A stretch of 64,000 bases of DNA from Diphasiastrum complanatum. Taxonomy: Eukaryota > Streptophyta > Lycopodiopsida > Lycopodiales > Lycopodiaceae. Under the pieces are notes generated by a model. The model ran no database searches. It saw only the letters and a program-made list of their open reading frames with translations, and was not told where the DNA came from. A program made the translations under genes and the position numbers. Numbering within the stretch: the first letter of the stretch is position 1; each line of letters begins with the position of its first letter. This document shows, piece by piece, positions 1 to 11,813 of this stretch. Location: contig CM055111.1 in assembly GCA_029204225.1 (NCBI GenBank), positions 12,710,697 to 12,774,696 on the forward strand, in the 5' to 3' direction.

Positions 1-1596
1 ATAGTAAGTTCATTTTATGTTGGAAAGACACGTGTCTCTACAAAATCAGTGGACTATGCTGATTTTTCAGATTTTGCTCTTACATCTCATGGAGATATTG
101 TGGAAGAACTGATTTTTATGTAAAATGTTGGGAGGATGCGCTGCAAGATGAGTATGACTCACTTACGAAGAACCAGATTTGGGTTCTTGTTGATCTTCCT
201 CATGGGAAGAAGGCAATTGGTTCTAAATGGGTATACAAAATCAAGTATAAGGCAGATGGTACCATTGAAAGGTACAAGGCAAGGCTCGTTGCCAAAGGCT
301 ATGCTCAACAAAAGGGGATTGATTATGAGGAGACTTTTTCTCCTACTGCTCGGATGACTACCGTGAGGGTAGTAACCTCTTTGGCTGCCCACTTTGGTTG
401 GCGTTTGTGGCAACTTGACACAAAGACAGCATTCCTCAATGGTGATCTCAATGAGGAAGTGTACCTTCAACAACCTGTTGGTTTTTTGTTTGAAGGCCAA
501 GAAGATAAAGTTTGTTTTCTCAAGAAGGCACTTTATGGACTGAAGCAAGCTCCGAGGATGTGGTATCAAAAGATACATGCCTACTTTTGTGATCGAGGGT
601 TTACTAATAGTCCTAGCGAATCTACTCTTTATGTCAAGCATACTTCAGATTATATCATCATTATTTTGCTTTATGTTCATGATATTATTATTACGGGAAG
701 TAATGAGCAGCAGATTGATGCCGTAATACTTGATCTTGGTATGGTTTTTGAAACCTCAGATTTAGGCCTATTGCACTTTTATCTTGGTCTTGAATTTGTA
801 CAAGAAGGGGCTGGAATTTTCATCTCTCAAGAACGCTACATTGGGCAGATTTTGAAGCGGTTCAAGATGGAAGATTGCAAGCCGGTTGCTACACCTATGG
901 AGACAGGTCTGAAATTAAGTAGTCAAGGTGATGGTGAATCATTTGACACTACTTTATACTGTCAAGCTATTAGCTGTCTCATTTACCTATGTAATTCAAG
1001 ACCGGACATTTCTTATAGTGTCTCACTCATTGGAAAGCGTTGAAGAGGATCTTTCGATATCTTCAAGGAACAAGAAGTCATGAACTGGTTTTTCCTGCTT
1101 GTGATGATGCATGTTTGGTTGGTTTTAGTGACTCAGATTGGGGTGGAGATCAAGACACTAGACGCTCTATAAGTGGGCATTGCTTTTTCTATGGAAATTT
1201 TGCAATTTCTTGGTCAAGTATAAAGCAGCCCACTGTTGCTACTTCTTCTAGTGAGGCAGAATATAGAGCGATAATTTCAGCCACAACGGAGTGTTTATGG
1301 CTGAGAAGACTACTTGTTGACATGAAGTTTGGCGAGCCTCAGCCACTCTTATCTTGAGTGATAGTCAAAGTGCTATTGCCATTGCACGGAATCCTGTATT
1401 TTATGCGAGGACGAAGCACATCGAGATCCATTATCACTTTGTTCAGGAGAGACTTCATGATGGCGGCATTTTACTTGAATATTGTCCTACGGAGGATAAT
1501 ATTGCGGACCTCTTCACTAAGGCGTTGCCTAAAGTCAGATTTGAAGCTTTATGCAAAGCTTTAAATTTGATACCACGTGCTGGTTTTGTTACATAG
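1..1596 (+). pseudogene. Ty1/copia pol remnant (RT and RNase H), copia-1
   Basis: This is the 3' part of a copia polyprotein entering from the left edge. The start matches the integrase-RT linker (STKSVDYADFSDF). RT follows, with [28 protein letters not shown] and LYGLKQAP. RNase H then shows SDSDWGG, SSSEAEYRA, TKHIEIHYHFV and ADLFTKALP. The RT catalytic box reads YVHD instead of YVDD (about 670-690), so the first aspartate is lost. A stop and frame break lie near 110-135 and further frame breaks near 1040 and 1354. RT and RNase H would copy element RNA into DNA in the virus-like particle, but this copy cannot. It belongs to the same family as the minus-strand element at 40.2-44.0 kb, because linker and LTR sequences match. 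Family assignment is firm. Confidence 0.9.
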
Positions 1597-1634
1597 TGAA
1601 GATTTCAGTTTTTGCATTGTCATTTAAGGAGGGT

Positions 1635-2100
1635 GTTAGAAATAAATGACTATGCTGAAGTTAATCCATAGGTTACTTTGACCCAAAAGGTCGAGATTGT
1701 GTAACCATGGGTATTTAGTTATTTAGGCCATCTTACGTTTGTCTTAAGTTCAGTTGGACCCAATTTTGGTCATGTACTGACTCGTGGGTCCTTAGGGGTC
1801 TAATTTTGTTCAGGGGCCCTATCTTGACTTTTGGGGGTGCCCTACATTTAGTAAGTGGTTAACCTTAGGGTTTGGTGGCATTTGGCCACATCCAGGTAGA
1901 GTACTTAGATGCTCATTGTGTATTCCATTTTTATAGTTTGGTTAAGCATTGCTCTCCATTGCTCTTGTTGTTGTTTTCTCTCTCAGATTTTAGAAACTTC
2001 TGCACGCCATACCTACGTGTCAAGGTACTCCCAACTGGCATGAGTTGGTGGCTAATGACCCGTCAAGTAAGAGTTTAGGAGTCTCAAAGCTATAGATTGT
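1635..2100 (+). repeat. 3' LTR of copia-1 (right end approximate)
   Basis: A polypurine tract (TTAAGGAGGG) directly precedes TGTTAGAAAT, the expected LTR start, 40 bp after the pol stop. The first 100 bp contain the same block (CCATAGGTTACTTTGACCCA and what follows) as the LTR at 40.17-40.55 kb read on the minus strand. The right end was not found by a clear CA plus target duplication, so the end coordinate is a guess. Confidence 0.6.
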
Positions 2101-2959
2101 TGAGGAAATATGGTGACATCGTTCAATACAATTCATATGATTTCATTTCACACAATACAAATTCGATTGAATACCAAGATAGAACATCACTTAATGGCCC
2201 AAAACTAGACACCACTGGTCTTGAAATTCTTGGCAAACTAGATAAATGAATAGGTCTCAAAAAAACCTTTCATTTGATACCTATTTTGGCTCCCAAAAAA
2301 AAAAATTGGCATTCCGAGAAACCCTAATGGGAAATCCTGGATCTCATTCCGGATCATGTTCTAGAACGTGGTCTGCATCTTTGCTTTGGTTGGACTAGTA
2401 ACAATCAATCTATGTGTTTATCTCTTGATCCATAAAAGTTATATTTGGGTCCATCTTGTGCTTTTGAGTGCAACACGTGCAAGAATAACATCCAATTGAT
2501 CTAGCATTAAAAATATCTAGAAAGGCTCAAAAACCTAATGAAAACCATAGAATGAACTTGACTAAAAGAGCAAACACTAAGGACAACAACACAAACAATC
2601 CGTTATTCAGAGAACTCTACATGAGTGTGGAACCCAGATTTCAAGCCATCATGACAAAACATAATAATGTAGGATAAGCATGAAGTTCATATTCCAATAA
2701 CTTCCAAGGTTCAAGCATATCCATATTGTACTCTCATACTTTACTTTTTTGGCAAGTATTAATCTAATCCTACAAGTTTGCAATCACTCAACAATACCCA
2801 TTGAAAAGTTGCAACAATTGAAAAAAATGCATATATTCAATCCACAAAGGTGTGCATACTTGTATCTCTATAATTCGTGATGATGTTGTATACTTGCGGG
2901 CCTCTGACTCGTTGTAAAAAATCTCTGGAGGAGCTTGACGCTCGGGACGAAGTGACATC

Positions 2960-3015
<56 letters not shown>

Positions 3016-3860
3016 GCAATATTCCAGCAAGATCAAAACCTGCAAGTATCACCATCAAAATAGGGCAACGGAAAATGCTAGATGAATGCACGTATGCAAT
3101 GAGTTGCAGCGACTCGCGATTTGCTGGGTTTCGCGATTCGCTGCAGCGAATCGCAAAAAAGATTATAGTAATGATTTGCTTCACCCAAGTTTTTTTGGGA
3201 CCCGAAATGTGCTGGAATTGGACCTATAATATACTGCAAACTGCAATGCAACCACTTCCGAAAATCAGAAGCAACCTATCTCATTCCCGAAATTCATCAT
3301 CAAACTGAGCACATCAGATTCAAAGCTAACCTTTCTTCAGATATCCCTCAACAAGTAGGAAATATCAGCAACAGTGCGCTTGTCGCAAAAACGCATCTAT
3401 GTCGCTCAATCGCACACACATTTTTCTCAAATCCTACAGATTTTCCAATCCACAACAAAGACTATAACCGCCACAGGGATCGATAACATTTGCTTCGCAT
3501 TTGCGTGATCTGCAGGAGAACTGGATCTGACACCGCAGCAGAAGCAACCAGATTGGGAGTGCGAATATGGAGAATGGATTATTAAAGCCTAACCCTAGAG
3601 GCTTTGGCACTGCCCTAAACTTAAAGACTTATAGGTCACATTTGGGGGAGTGGAAAGCATTTATTGTTTTTTGCTTTTGGGTGTCCTTTAATGAGAATGA
3701 TTGAAGTAAGCAAAGGAGTCCTTCACCAAAGTGTCATTTTTGGGGGACATTAATTCAGGAATCCATGGGACATCTCACAAACCAATGAATAAACAGCGTG
3801 GTGCATTTATTCATAGGAAAAAGTAGCAGGTACATTGATGAAAGAGATATATACACCCTG
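2101..3860. other. Non-coding stretch with a (TC)n tract
   Basis: No gene is supported here. ORFs across 2959-3012 come only from the microsatellite. Around 3100-3160 is a short set of repeated TTCGC/GATTCGC words. Confidence 0.5.
2959..3012. repeat. (TC)n microsatellite
   Basis: About 54 bp of nearly pure TC dinucleotides with one interruption. Confidence 0.95.
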
Positions 3861-3989
3861 AAGGGAAAGTTTAAACAAAAGTAGGCTCAAACAAGAGCGA
3901 AGCTTGCAGTAAAGCTAAGATTAATCCAAATCCTGGCATTAAAAATAACAGTGCATAAACTATGATGATGTCTGTGGGAGTCTGCCAAC

Positions 3990-5314
3990 TGACTACAGCA
4001 GATCGGAAAAGTGAAGAGGTGGTGAGTCGGCTACTGAAGTGAGATGAGATGTAGCAGACCCAGCCACTGTCGCCCGTTGCAGAATAGATAGGGCCTGAGC
4101 ACGTTGCAAGGCAATGGAAACACGCTGTTTGAAGGAAGCCACGAGAATAGAACCAGGAATACCTTGACGCTCTGCCACCTGATGAGAACACATGCGAAGA
4201 AAATCCTCAAAGCGTCGATGCAAGGTGTCATAAGTCTCAATAGCCAAAGGAAGGAAAGCATCAGTGGGGTGCTTGTCGGAGTAGTTTTTTTCCTTCTTGT
4301 GCTGCGACGCCTGCCGCTTCTCCTAGTGTGAAGGCAGAGCGAGGCAATAGGTCACCACGCGTGGGATCAGCAACAACAACATCTGCCAAAGTACGAAGCC
4401 CATCCCAAGAGAGGACAATGTCAACATGCTTGCGGGAAGAGTGGGACGCGGAAGAAGGAAGGACATGAGACTGCTCTCTGAGGACATGGAATCCTCCATC
4501 TCTGGCTATAGCGGCCGCTGCATCTCTGACAACATCATGCATAGCTATGCGCTCACTCCCAAAAGGACAACGAAGGGATAGCAAGAGCATCAATAGGGTG
4601 ACCACAAACATACATGGAGAGACCCAAAACCGAAGGATGAGGAAGCCCCAAGCGAAGACGAAGAGCAGTGGTGAAGATGGCCGAAGACAACCGGAAGGAA
4701 GGGATAACAGGCCGAGTTGACAGCCCTGACACCAGGACCCGCACAAGAAAGAAACCGAGCTCGATGCAACGCCGAAGGAGCCTCAGAGAGCATGCTTGAA
4801 AGGGTATGCTTGTGCACGTGCTCCAAGAGGGTCGCTTACAGGTGATCTGAGCTGAAAGTGAGGAGTTGCTCAAAAGGAGGAAGATGAGCCTGGGCAGAGG
4901 GGGGGAGGAGCTCTCGGGTAGCAATGAGGAGGTGCTGGAAAGGCAGAGAACCACTATCCACATGAGCAATGCAATCCGCCAAGAGAGGGCGAAAGCTAGA
5001 AAGGAACCGAGAAGACAAAGCAGGGGCGACAAGAGCCCAGCTCCCAAGAAAAGCTGCAGGTGCAGAAGAAACCGTAGAGAGAAGACCACACCTCCACAAG
5101 AAATGGGTAACCGAGCCTGGTTCCGAGCTAAAAGGGTCTCCACATCCAAAGAACCAGGGCCCAAAAGGCGGCCAAAAATATCCATAAGAGAGCTGTCAAA
5201 GGAAGAGAGGAGATGCAAAAAGTCCGGAGTAGGGGAGAAAGTCCGCAACAGATAAGAAGGACGCTGGATAAAGCAAGACGTCAAGATGCCAAACGCAACC
5301 TGAGTGTCATCCAA
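3990..5314 (-). pseudogene. Non-LTR element thumb region and restriction-like endonuclease
   Basis: Pieces in different minus frames continue the same protein. ARNQARLPISCGG lies near 5130. A degenerate knuckle (CGHPIDA...LRCPFGSER...HD) lies near 4620-4545, overlapping the junction of two frames. The nuclease block follows near 4450-4330: RKHVDIVLSWDGLRTLADVV then VADP, with a downstream KK. The pattern of an acidic residue, a spacer, DVVVADP and a lysine matches the PD-(D/E)XK-like nuclease of R2-type elements. A C-terminal tail (ETYDTLHRRFEDFLRMCSHQ) runs to about 3995. At least two frameshifts separate these blocks. Confidence 0.65.
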
Positions 5315-5347
5315 CTGGGGAAGCAGATCTGAATGAGCAACATCCTC

Positions 5348-6171
5348 CTAGAGAGCCTCACCAAGGAAAGCAGAGTTGAAGGAAGCAGACCCAAAAGGAA
5401 CACCCAGAACTCGAATGCCATCCGAAGGAGCGAGGAAACCTTGAGGAGGAACAAAGTCCGGGGGAAGACCTGCCGGAGACCATACTGAACACTTGCGGGG
5501 TTGAATAGGCAAACCAAGAGAAGCCAGCTGCTCAGAGAAATGATGAAATGCGAGGAGCACCGTAGGAGCAGGACCAACAATATGACTGTCATCAGCAACC
5601 AAAGGAAATAAGCAGGAGGGAAAGGCCTCTGCAGAAGCTCGAAGTGCACGGAAATGAGCCAGAGCAAAAAGAGGACCAGCCAAAGGATCACCTTGACGAG
5701 TACCTGCTACAGACTGGATAGTGGAAAGATCCCCAAAGCGCACATGGTGACTGTAAAAGAGAGGAGTCTCAGTAACATAGAACAACCGCACAAATGGGAT
5801 AAACTGAGCCAACTCACCACCAGCCGCACGCAGCTCTTGAAAGATCGCAGCTCTAGAAATAGAGTTAAAAGCATTGGAAACATCCACTTAGAGAACAACC
5901 CAGTCAGGATGGAGATCAAGGGTGGCACGCAAACCATGAATGACAGCTTCATAGCCGCCAGGAGTAGAGATGCCAAACTGATGAGGGGAGAGAAAAGAGA
6001 CGAAAATTTGTTGAAATTGGAAACAGATAGAACGACTAACAAGACGGAGGAGGACTTTGCCAATAGTGATGGGCGGACGTCACCCGAGGCTTTAGACATG
6101 GCGATCAAACGAGACGCAGACAAAAGACGAGCGACAGAAGAAGGAATGTGACCAGAGGCGATAAAAGAGCA
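5348..6171 (-). pseudogene. Non-LTR reverse transcriptase core
   Basis: From 5887 leftward the frame holds VSNAFNSISR (RT motif A region), VAGTRQGDPLAGPLFALAHF (motif B, RQGDP) and LVADDSHIVGP. The last is the catalytic box in V-ADD form with both aspartates present. SVWSP and IRVLGVPFGS follow. The stretch from 6123 to about 5890 (SASRLIAMSKASGDVRP) supplies the RT part between the finger region and motif A but lies in another frame, separated by a stop. The catalytic residues survive although the ORF is broken. Confidence 0.75.
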
Positions 6172-6174
6172 GAC

Positions 6175-7467
6175 CTAAAAGAGTTGAACAAAGCCACTAG
6201 CAGAGTCCTCAGGTGGAAAGCAATCACGAAGGTGCTCATAGACCAAACCGGAGGGACCACCAACAACAAGATGAGGACTACGATGGAAGGCACGAGAGAA
6301 AGAATCACGATCAAGCACCAAGTCAATATCAGACACAAAGTCCTCCACAAACAAGGGAAGAATGCCTTCAGAAGCAGGATGCAGAGCTTGGAGAGCAGCA
6401 ACAGTATCAGCAGAAGAGGGAGCGGGTGTGAGAGGAGCTAAAGCTCGAGCTGCACGAGAATACTCACCAACTTGCCCAAGATGTAGGGTGCGACGAAGGC
6501 GATGATGGAGAGGTGGGGCGCCTTGAGGATGAGAGTCCTGCGAGTTGCGAGCAGCAAGTGCCTGACAGCGTGCAAAGTGTTCATCATGAAGCGTTTCCCA
6601 GTCTCCCGATAGAAAGCGACAAAGGCGATCACGAGTTTCTCTATGACCAGTATCCCCACCCCTCGGAGGAAGCACTAGACACCAAAGGGGAAAAAGGAGA
6701 AATAGATGCCAAGCCGCAATGTCGAAGGGGTCAATAGCCAAGTGATCAAGAGGAAGGCGCATAGCAACTTGAGTTTCACGACGGAGAGCAAGGGGAATAT
6801 GAAAGTAGAGCCTTGGACGAGGGAAGCCCAAGTGAAAAGCTCCGAGGACGTCAAGGGAAGAAATCCAAGACCAAGCTGAAGCAGAGGGTGAATGGGGTGC
6901 AAAAAGAGGAGGGCGATCTTGAGACGACTGAAGTAGCGCATGACAAGAATGCTGGTGACGAGCAAGACCTCCCCTAGGAGAGAAGAAATGACCACAAGCA
7001 TGGCAAGGAACCCATTCAGGGGGTTGAAAAGGCAATGCAACAAGGGTCAAAGGAGGCTCAACCAAGCATGCCATGGGAAGAGGTGGGCGAAGAAGGAACA
7101 GAGGGTGTTGTGGCAAGCGAGGAACCCAACACAGCTTGACGCGAACGAGGAGGGGAGTTAGGAGGGGGAGATACAGTTGAAGCAGGTCGTTTGAGACTGA
7201 GAAGACGAAGCAGGGAGATGTCTGAAGCCATGAGAACAACTGTACAAAGGGAACCCTGCGATGGACCACCTCACCAACTGAACCGAGATCTTTTTTATAA
7301 TTTTTTTTATTTTTTATTTTATTTTTCTTCACACGGAATGCCATTAACCTCGATGGAGCCGTCAGCCGTTGTAAACCTTTTGCAATAGATTCCGGAGAAC
7401 TTGCCCAAACAAAAGCGCCCACCAAAATTCTACAAACCTCCGCTCTCTGCTGCAAAGCTTTGCTCAC
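6175..7467 (-). pseudogene. Non-LTR element ORF, N-terminal part: zinc finger and RT entry
   Basis: Open frame of 430 codons. A CHACGHFF...RHQHSCH zinc finger lies at about residues 155-176 (near 7005-6940). It is probably DNA binding, as in the N-terminal fingers of R2-type proteins. GEYSRAARAL follows near residue 325, and GPSGLVYEHLRDCF near the C-terminus is the first recognisable RT block. The frame ends in a stop where related proteins continue into the RT core. The true start codon is unknown; the first roughly 60 residues, including a lysine/asparagine-rich run, may be untranslated leader. Confidence 0.65.
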
Positions 7468-7469
7468 TG

Positions 7470-8700
7470 AGAGCTGAACTAATCACTGGTGTAGCAAGAA
7501 ACTGATCGCTAGTCTGGCAACCAACTGAACGCTTGAGTAGCATGTGCTTGAATGTAATCTGGTGCGCACTGCTACTCTACCGCTGTAACCTCAAAACTCG
7601 TTCACTTCTACCCTGTTGGAACTGCTGATGGTGCGCTTGTTTACAGCCTGCAAACGTGCCTAATTACTTCCTGGAAGCAGTCGTACTATTCAATGGCTAT
7701 GATATTTCCCTGAAACTTTACCACGACCAGAAGAACTGCAAAATCACATGTGCATTCCTACTGCCTCAAGACAACGCTGATAGGAAAGCAGCAAAAATTC
7801 AGAATGGACGACTTGCTGGCTGCTCAAAAAACACTAGGAAACACTTTGATATGGTTGCAACGAGTCACGATTTCCTGCCCAATCTCTTCGCTGCTCCTAC
7901 TGAACCTTTAACACCTTCTAACCAGGCTTGCATCACATGAAGGTCCTCACACCTAATTGATCTCGCTCTTCCCGGATTTGTTGCCCTGGCGGATTCTACT
8001 CCCTCAGGTTCTGCTCTCGCCGATTCTGCCCTCGCAGATTCTAATCTCACAATTAGGTGATCAATCTTTACAAAGACCAGCCAACATGCGAGCTTTCATT
8101 CTCTAACCAACCAAGCTCAATAATAAACGTGTCAAACCAATGAGGCCAGGTCTAAGCCTGCTGAACTAGATTACCATCTATCTAAATTTTGTCTCTACAA
8201 CAAACCTGTCACGCACCAATTATGTAAATGCTAACCCTTATCGCCCTTCACTTCACCAATGTAAAATACTCTTATCCATCATAGTAGCACAAGATGGTGG
8301 GGCTCCCACGGTCCAAGGCACGTCTATGCTACACAATCCAAAGTGAGTTCCCCGAGCTTTGAATCTATTTTTTTGGCACAATGTAAAATGGAGTGTGCTC
8401 TTAAGGTATGCATAGCATAGTGTAAGGAAATTCAAAAGACATATAGAGCAAGCTAGCTATGGTAAATTGTAAAGCAACCACATATACACACTAACAAGGA
8501 GATTTTTAAAAGCTATATACAAAAGAGTGCTCATTTTGCATGGGCTAATCACGTCCTTTAAACTATAAACTACATGTAATGGCACGTAGGTCTCAATGTG
8601 ACTTACAGCTAAACATTCTGACTTATATGGTTATCAGCTTGGAATAAGCCCCTTGGCTGGTTGTGTAGTAACCTAAGTAGATTATAGCTTTGCTTTTCTA
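7470..8700. other. Anonymous stretch
   Basis: No recognisable gene. A few 60-95 codon ORFs occur on both strands without family features. This may include the 5' leader of the non-LTR element to its left. Confidence 0.4.
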
Positions 8701-8730
8701 CATTTTTCCTTGGAATGAAATTTGCTTTAA

Positions 8731-8815
8731 CCGCACCAAGTTTTCTTCTAAAAAAACTCAAACTTATCTTTAGACAAAGATTTGGTAAGTATATCAGCCA
8801 CCAAATCACTAGTTC
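8731..8815 (-). pseudogene. Copia RNase H C-terminal remnant
   Basis: The minus strand reads GTSDLVADILTKSL followed by SKDKFEFFRRKLG. This matches the conserved end of copia polyproteins (DQVADILTKxL..xKFExFRxKLG). Nothing upstream of it could be followed in frame, so it is an isolated fragment of an old insertion. Confidence 0.6.
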
Positions 8816-9373
8816 CACAATGTAATAAGCAAACCTAGTCATCCCACAAGAATGCAATAGCCAAATATCCACAAAACATACAAAGGGGGTCGCACAAGTG
8901 AAAAAAAAATTCACATGGATATAGTTGTTGCTTTTTGCGGCAATAGTTATCATCGCATAACCAAGAATTTGAACTCTTGAGATGTGTGGAATATCCACAC
9001 ATGGATTATTCATGCAACCAACACTTCTGACTAACTGGTTGTCAGAGTTCTCAACGCACTGAATCTATTTTGCATAAAAAATCCATGCAACAATAAACCT
9101 CAAAAAAAGAGGCTTGGATTTGGCGTGGATATTGCATGGATACAACATGGATAATCCATGTGTAGATTATTCATGCACTATTCACAGGTGGATAATCCAC
9201 GCAATTTTTTATTTTCAAAAAACATTTGGCATGGCAACCAAAAATGTTTTTTCTCCTAATTTTGCTCTATGTTCAACAGGTTTTTGTTGACAACCTCTTT
9301 TGCTTTGCTTTTTGGCCCTGCCTTCCACGCAGGGTCCTTTGTAATCATATCAAACATTGACCTGCCTGTGTCC

Positions 9374-9515
9374 GAAATTAATTTTTAAAATTTTGATTAA
9401 ATTTAATTTCTGTTAAGTAGGTTATTTTCTGAGTCACTTATTTAAAATTAATTTTTAAAATTTTAATTAAATTTAATTTCTTTTAAGTAGGTTATTTTCT
9501 AGCCTGTCACTTATT
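9374..9515. repeat. Two AT-rich tandem copies, unit about 70 bp
   Basis: AAATTAATTTTTAAAATTTT begins at 9374 and again near 9444, each followed by the same AAATTTAATTTCT..TTAAGTAGGTTATTTTCT text. The two copies differ by a few bases. Confidence 0.8.
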
Positions 9516-10125
9516 TAAACCATGTTTAAGTAAAGGATGAAGCTCGTTTTAGGGAGAAATTAAAATATGTGAAAAATTTAGTTTGCTAAATGCGCGTTGG
9601 CTTCTTCTTTCGTGCACGCCTGGCTTTCTGCATGGATGGAAGGTTCTTGCGTGGCTTTTTGCATGGATGGCAGGTTTTTGCTGGGATGCACACAAGGCAC
9701 CTGCGGGGCATGTGTTTCGTCGATTTTAATTTTCCAGGTCACAGATGCGGCTGTCAACCTCATTGCTCTAGTTTCATATGCCTGAACGCACCCAATCTTT
9801 GCTTTCACCTTCAATCCATTTCCATGATCAATATCCGTGAAAATTCAGATAAGGAGGATCAACTTGGTATGTCAGATTAAACTTTGTGTCCAAAAATTTT
9901 CAGAGGATTGGAGAATTGTCGATTTCCACAGGGTTGCAAAGTGTTGAAATTAGTTTTCTTTTTGCTATTAAATAGATGCGATTCAACATGTGTCTGAGTG
10001 GAAGGGGAGTGGAAGGGGGAGGGGGGAGGTGTGGGACGTCAGAATTTGTTATATTGTACAAAATGAACCCATTAGAAACAACAACAGGATTTCAGGAATC
10101 GGAAATCAATGTGAACGTCACAATT

Positions 10126-10578
10126 TCACGTTTTCGATGGCCTACAATCGATTCCTGTCATTTTTCTAATTTCCGTAAGACTTGGATCCTCGAGCCAGTA
10201 CTCCATAGGTCCGTCTTCAATATGTCTTTGTCTGAATCGTTCACCTTTGCAAATCACAGTGTCAGCCATGTGTTTAGGTAGATGGGCCATGTGTTTATGT
10301 AGATGGTTGAGAGGCCCAGTATCTCCAATGTGCTTTCTTGTTTCTTCCCGTAATGCAGGTCTTAGAATAGGATTGCCTAGAGCCATACCTCTCTGATGCA
10401 TTATGTAGAGACCTGCGCGGACTTGTATCTGACGCATTATAGAATTACTTTTGAAATTTCTCGGAACTTTGAGATAGAATTGTGTTGAGATACAACATGA
10501 TACATGGTAATTAGAATCTGTCCGTACATTGAAATCTGACACCAAACCTCGCCTTTCAGTCGACCATCTTCCTTGCAT
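10126..10578 (-). pseudogene. DYAD/AMEIOTIC1-like gene fragment, copy 1
   Basis: The 150-codon minus frame contains ALGNPILRPALREETRKHIG, DTGPLNHLHKHMA, ERFRQRHIEDGPMEYWLEDP and SLTEIRK. I recognise this block as the conserved domain of the plant meiotic regulator DYAD/SWITCH1/AM1. RWSTER near the start fits the upstream part of the same domain. Between them, about 10545-10424, lies sequence that does not fit the family and is bounded by GT and AG; removing it keeps frame, so it is probably a small retained intron. A short HM(A/H) duplication occurs within the domain. DYAD proteins act in meiotic entry and sister-chromatid cohesion in the nucleus. Only this domain is present, so it is a captured fragment and not a working gene. 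Confidence 0.7.
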
Positions 10579-11400
10579 ATCCTCAGGAAGTTTCAGAATA
10601 TTGGGCTAGGAGCGAATATCAGATCTTTCATGACCACCATTCATGCTTCATGAGTTTGTTGGATTCGATAGACAAAAAACGTAACAATTACAATAGAGGA
10701 ACTATTGACGATAAAGTTAGAAAGAAAACCTCAAACAATTGATTATCTGTTCTGAACTGCATACCAAATTTTCCTCAACCACATTGGTAGAGCCCTTGTA
10801 CACGATTGTAAGAAAAAAATTATACTCCTTATTTACCTCGTTGTGACATTAGTGTAGGAAAACATCTGAATGAAAGGCTGTGAGACATATTTATGATTCC
10901 ATTCCGCAATTATGCAAAGGCCAATTCTGAAGTTCACGTACAGGAGGTCAACTTGCTGGACAACTTTACGAATCTAACTAAATCGAGCCTACCCTTCGAA
11001 ATGATACTACAAAGTTGGAAACAATTGTCCGGTCCGGAGTCAGATCATGGATAATAGCTTTGATTCTATATTTGAGCAGATAGTATTGTGCAAGGACGTG
11101 TTGTACAATAGAGTCGCTCTCACCGTAGGTAATCTGGAGGTTACAAATTGCTTTTTATACACAATTTCTTACAAACAGAAAAAAAATGGTCATAACTTCA
11201 CACGTAAACGCACTGAATTATGTTGTCAAGATGAAGCATTCACATTATATGAGAATGTCAAAAGGCGAGGAGATATATCCTTTTCAATCTAGTTAATTCC
11301 TCGCTCTGCAGCAAACAAACCAATCACAAAAATTTTACACACCAGTGCATTAGCCCACGTTGCAGAAGGCTATAAGGACCCATGATCTATGATAGCCATA

Positions 11401-11425
11401 TCTCTCTCTCTCTCTCTCTCTCTCT
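11401..11425. repeat. (TC)n tract of array unit 1
   Basis: 25 nt of TC repeat. The matching tracts in units 2-4 are at about 13543-13569 (27 nt), 15687-15719 (33 nt) and 17837-17861 (25 nt). These are the only length-variable sites between units. Confidence 0.9.
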
Positions 11426-11813
11426 GGTCAGTAGCTTCTGCTTTCACTGTTCTCCTCTGAATTTTCTGTGTAGTAGTCACGATTTAGTGCGATGACCTCA
11501 CCAAGCCGAGCTGTGCCTTCATTCCTTGCCTTAAATTAAAATTATCACCTTCGTCAGTATGATTAGATGGGCTGATCAAGCAAAACTCTTGGTTTTCTTC
11601 GATCATTTGTTTCAATCCAACTACATTATCTACCAAAACCTCACCGTTGTTCAACAATTTCCATGTTGCTCATTTCAATTTTTTTGCATGCCCTTTGTGT
11701 TTGTCTTTCGTAGTTCTTCTCCTATTCTATTGTGGTCCCATGGGCTACAATCTACAATTAATCTCGATGTTGCTCCTCTCTTTGAAATGGGCTTTGTGGT
11801 TCTCCATATTTTT

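Larger units (their letters stand above)
3990..7467 (-). mobile_element. Utopia/R2-like non-LTR retrotransposon, decayed
   Basis: Read right to left, the minus strand encodes in order a C2H2-type zinc finger, the conserved GEYSRAARAL block, reverse transcriptase, a cysteine knuckle and a restriction-like endonuclease. That order is typical of non-LTR elements with a C-terminal PD-(D/E)XK-type nuclease (R2, Utopia and relatives), not of plant L1 elements, which carry an N-terminal AP endonuclease. Such elements nick DNA and prime reverse transcription at the nick. The single long ORF is now split into several frames by stops and indels, so this copy is dead. Assignment to Utopia rather than another clade of this kind is inferred from motif style. 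The element ends were not located. Confidence 0.75.

Noticed and set aside
2788-3308. ORFs on both strands with long Arg-Glu or Ser-Leu runs (also at 36.3, 59.9-60.3 kb)
   Set aside because: The runs are translations of TC/GA microsatellites, and the flanking residues show no family.
4866-5255. Basic plus-strand ORFs across 4.9-7.2 kb (up to 165 codons)
   Set aside because: Antisense shadows of the GC-richer non-LTR element on the minus strand.
11047-11292. 81-codon plus ORF repeated in each array unit, and the 75- and 86-codon ORFs
   Set aside because: No family features. The 75-codon one is antisense to the DYAD-like domain, and the repetition only reflects copying of the unit.
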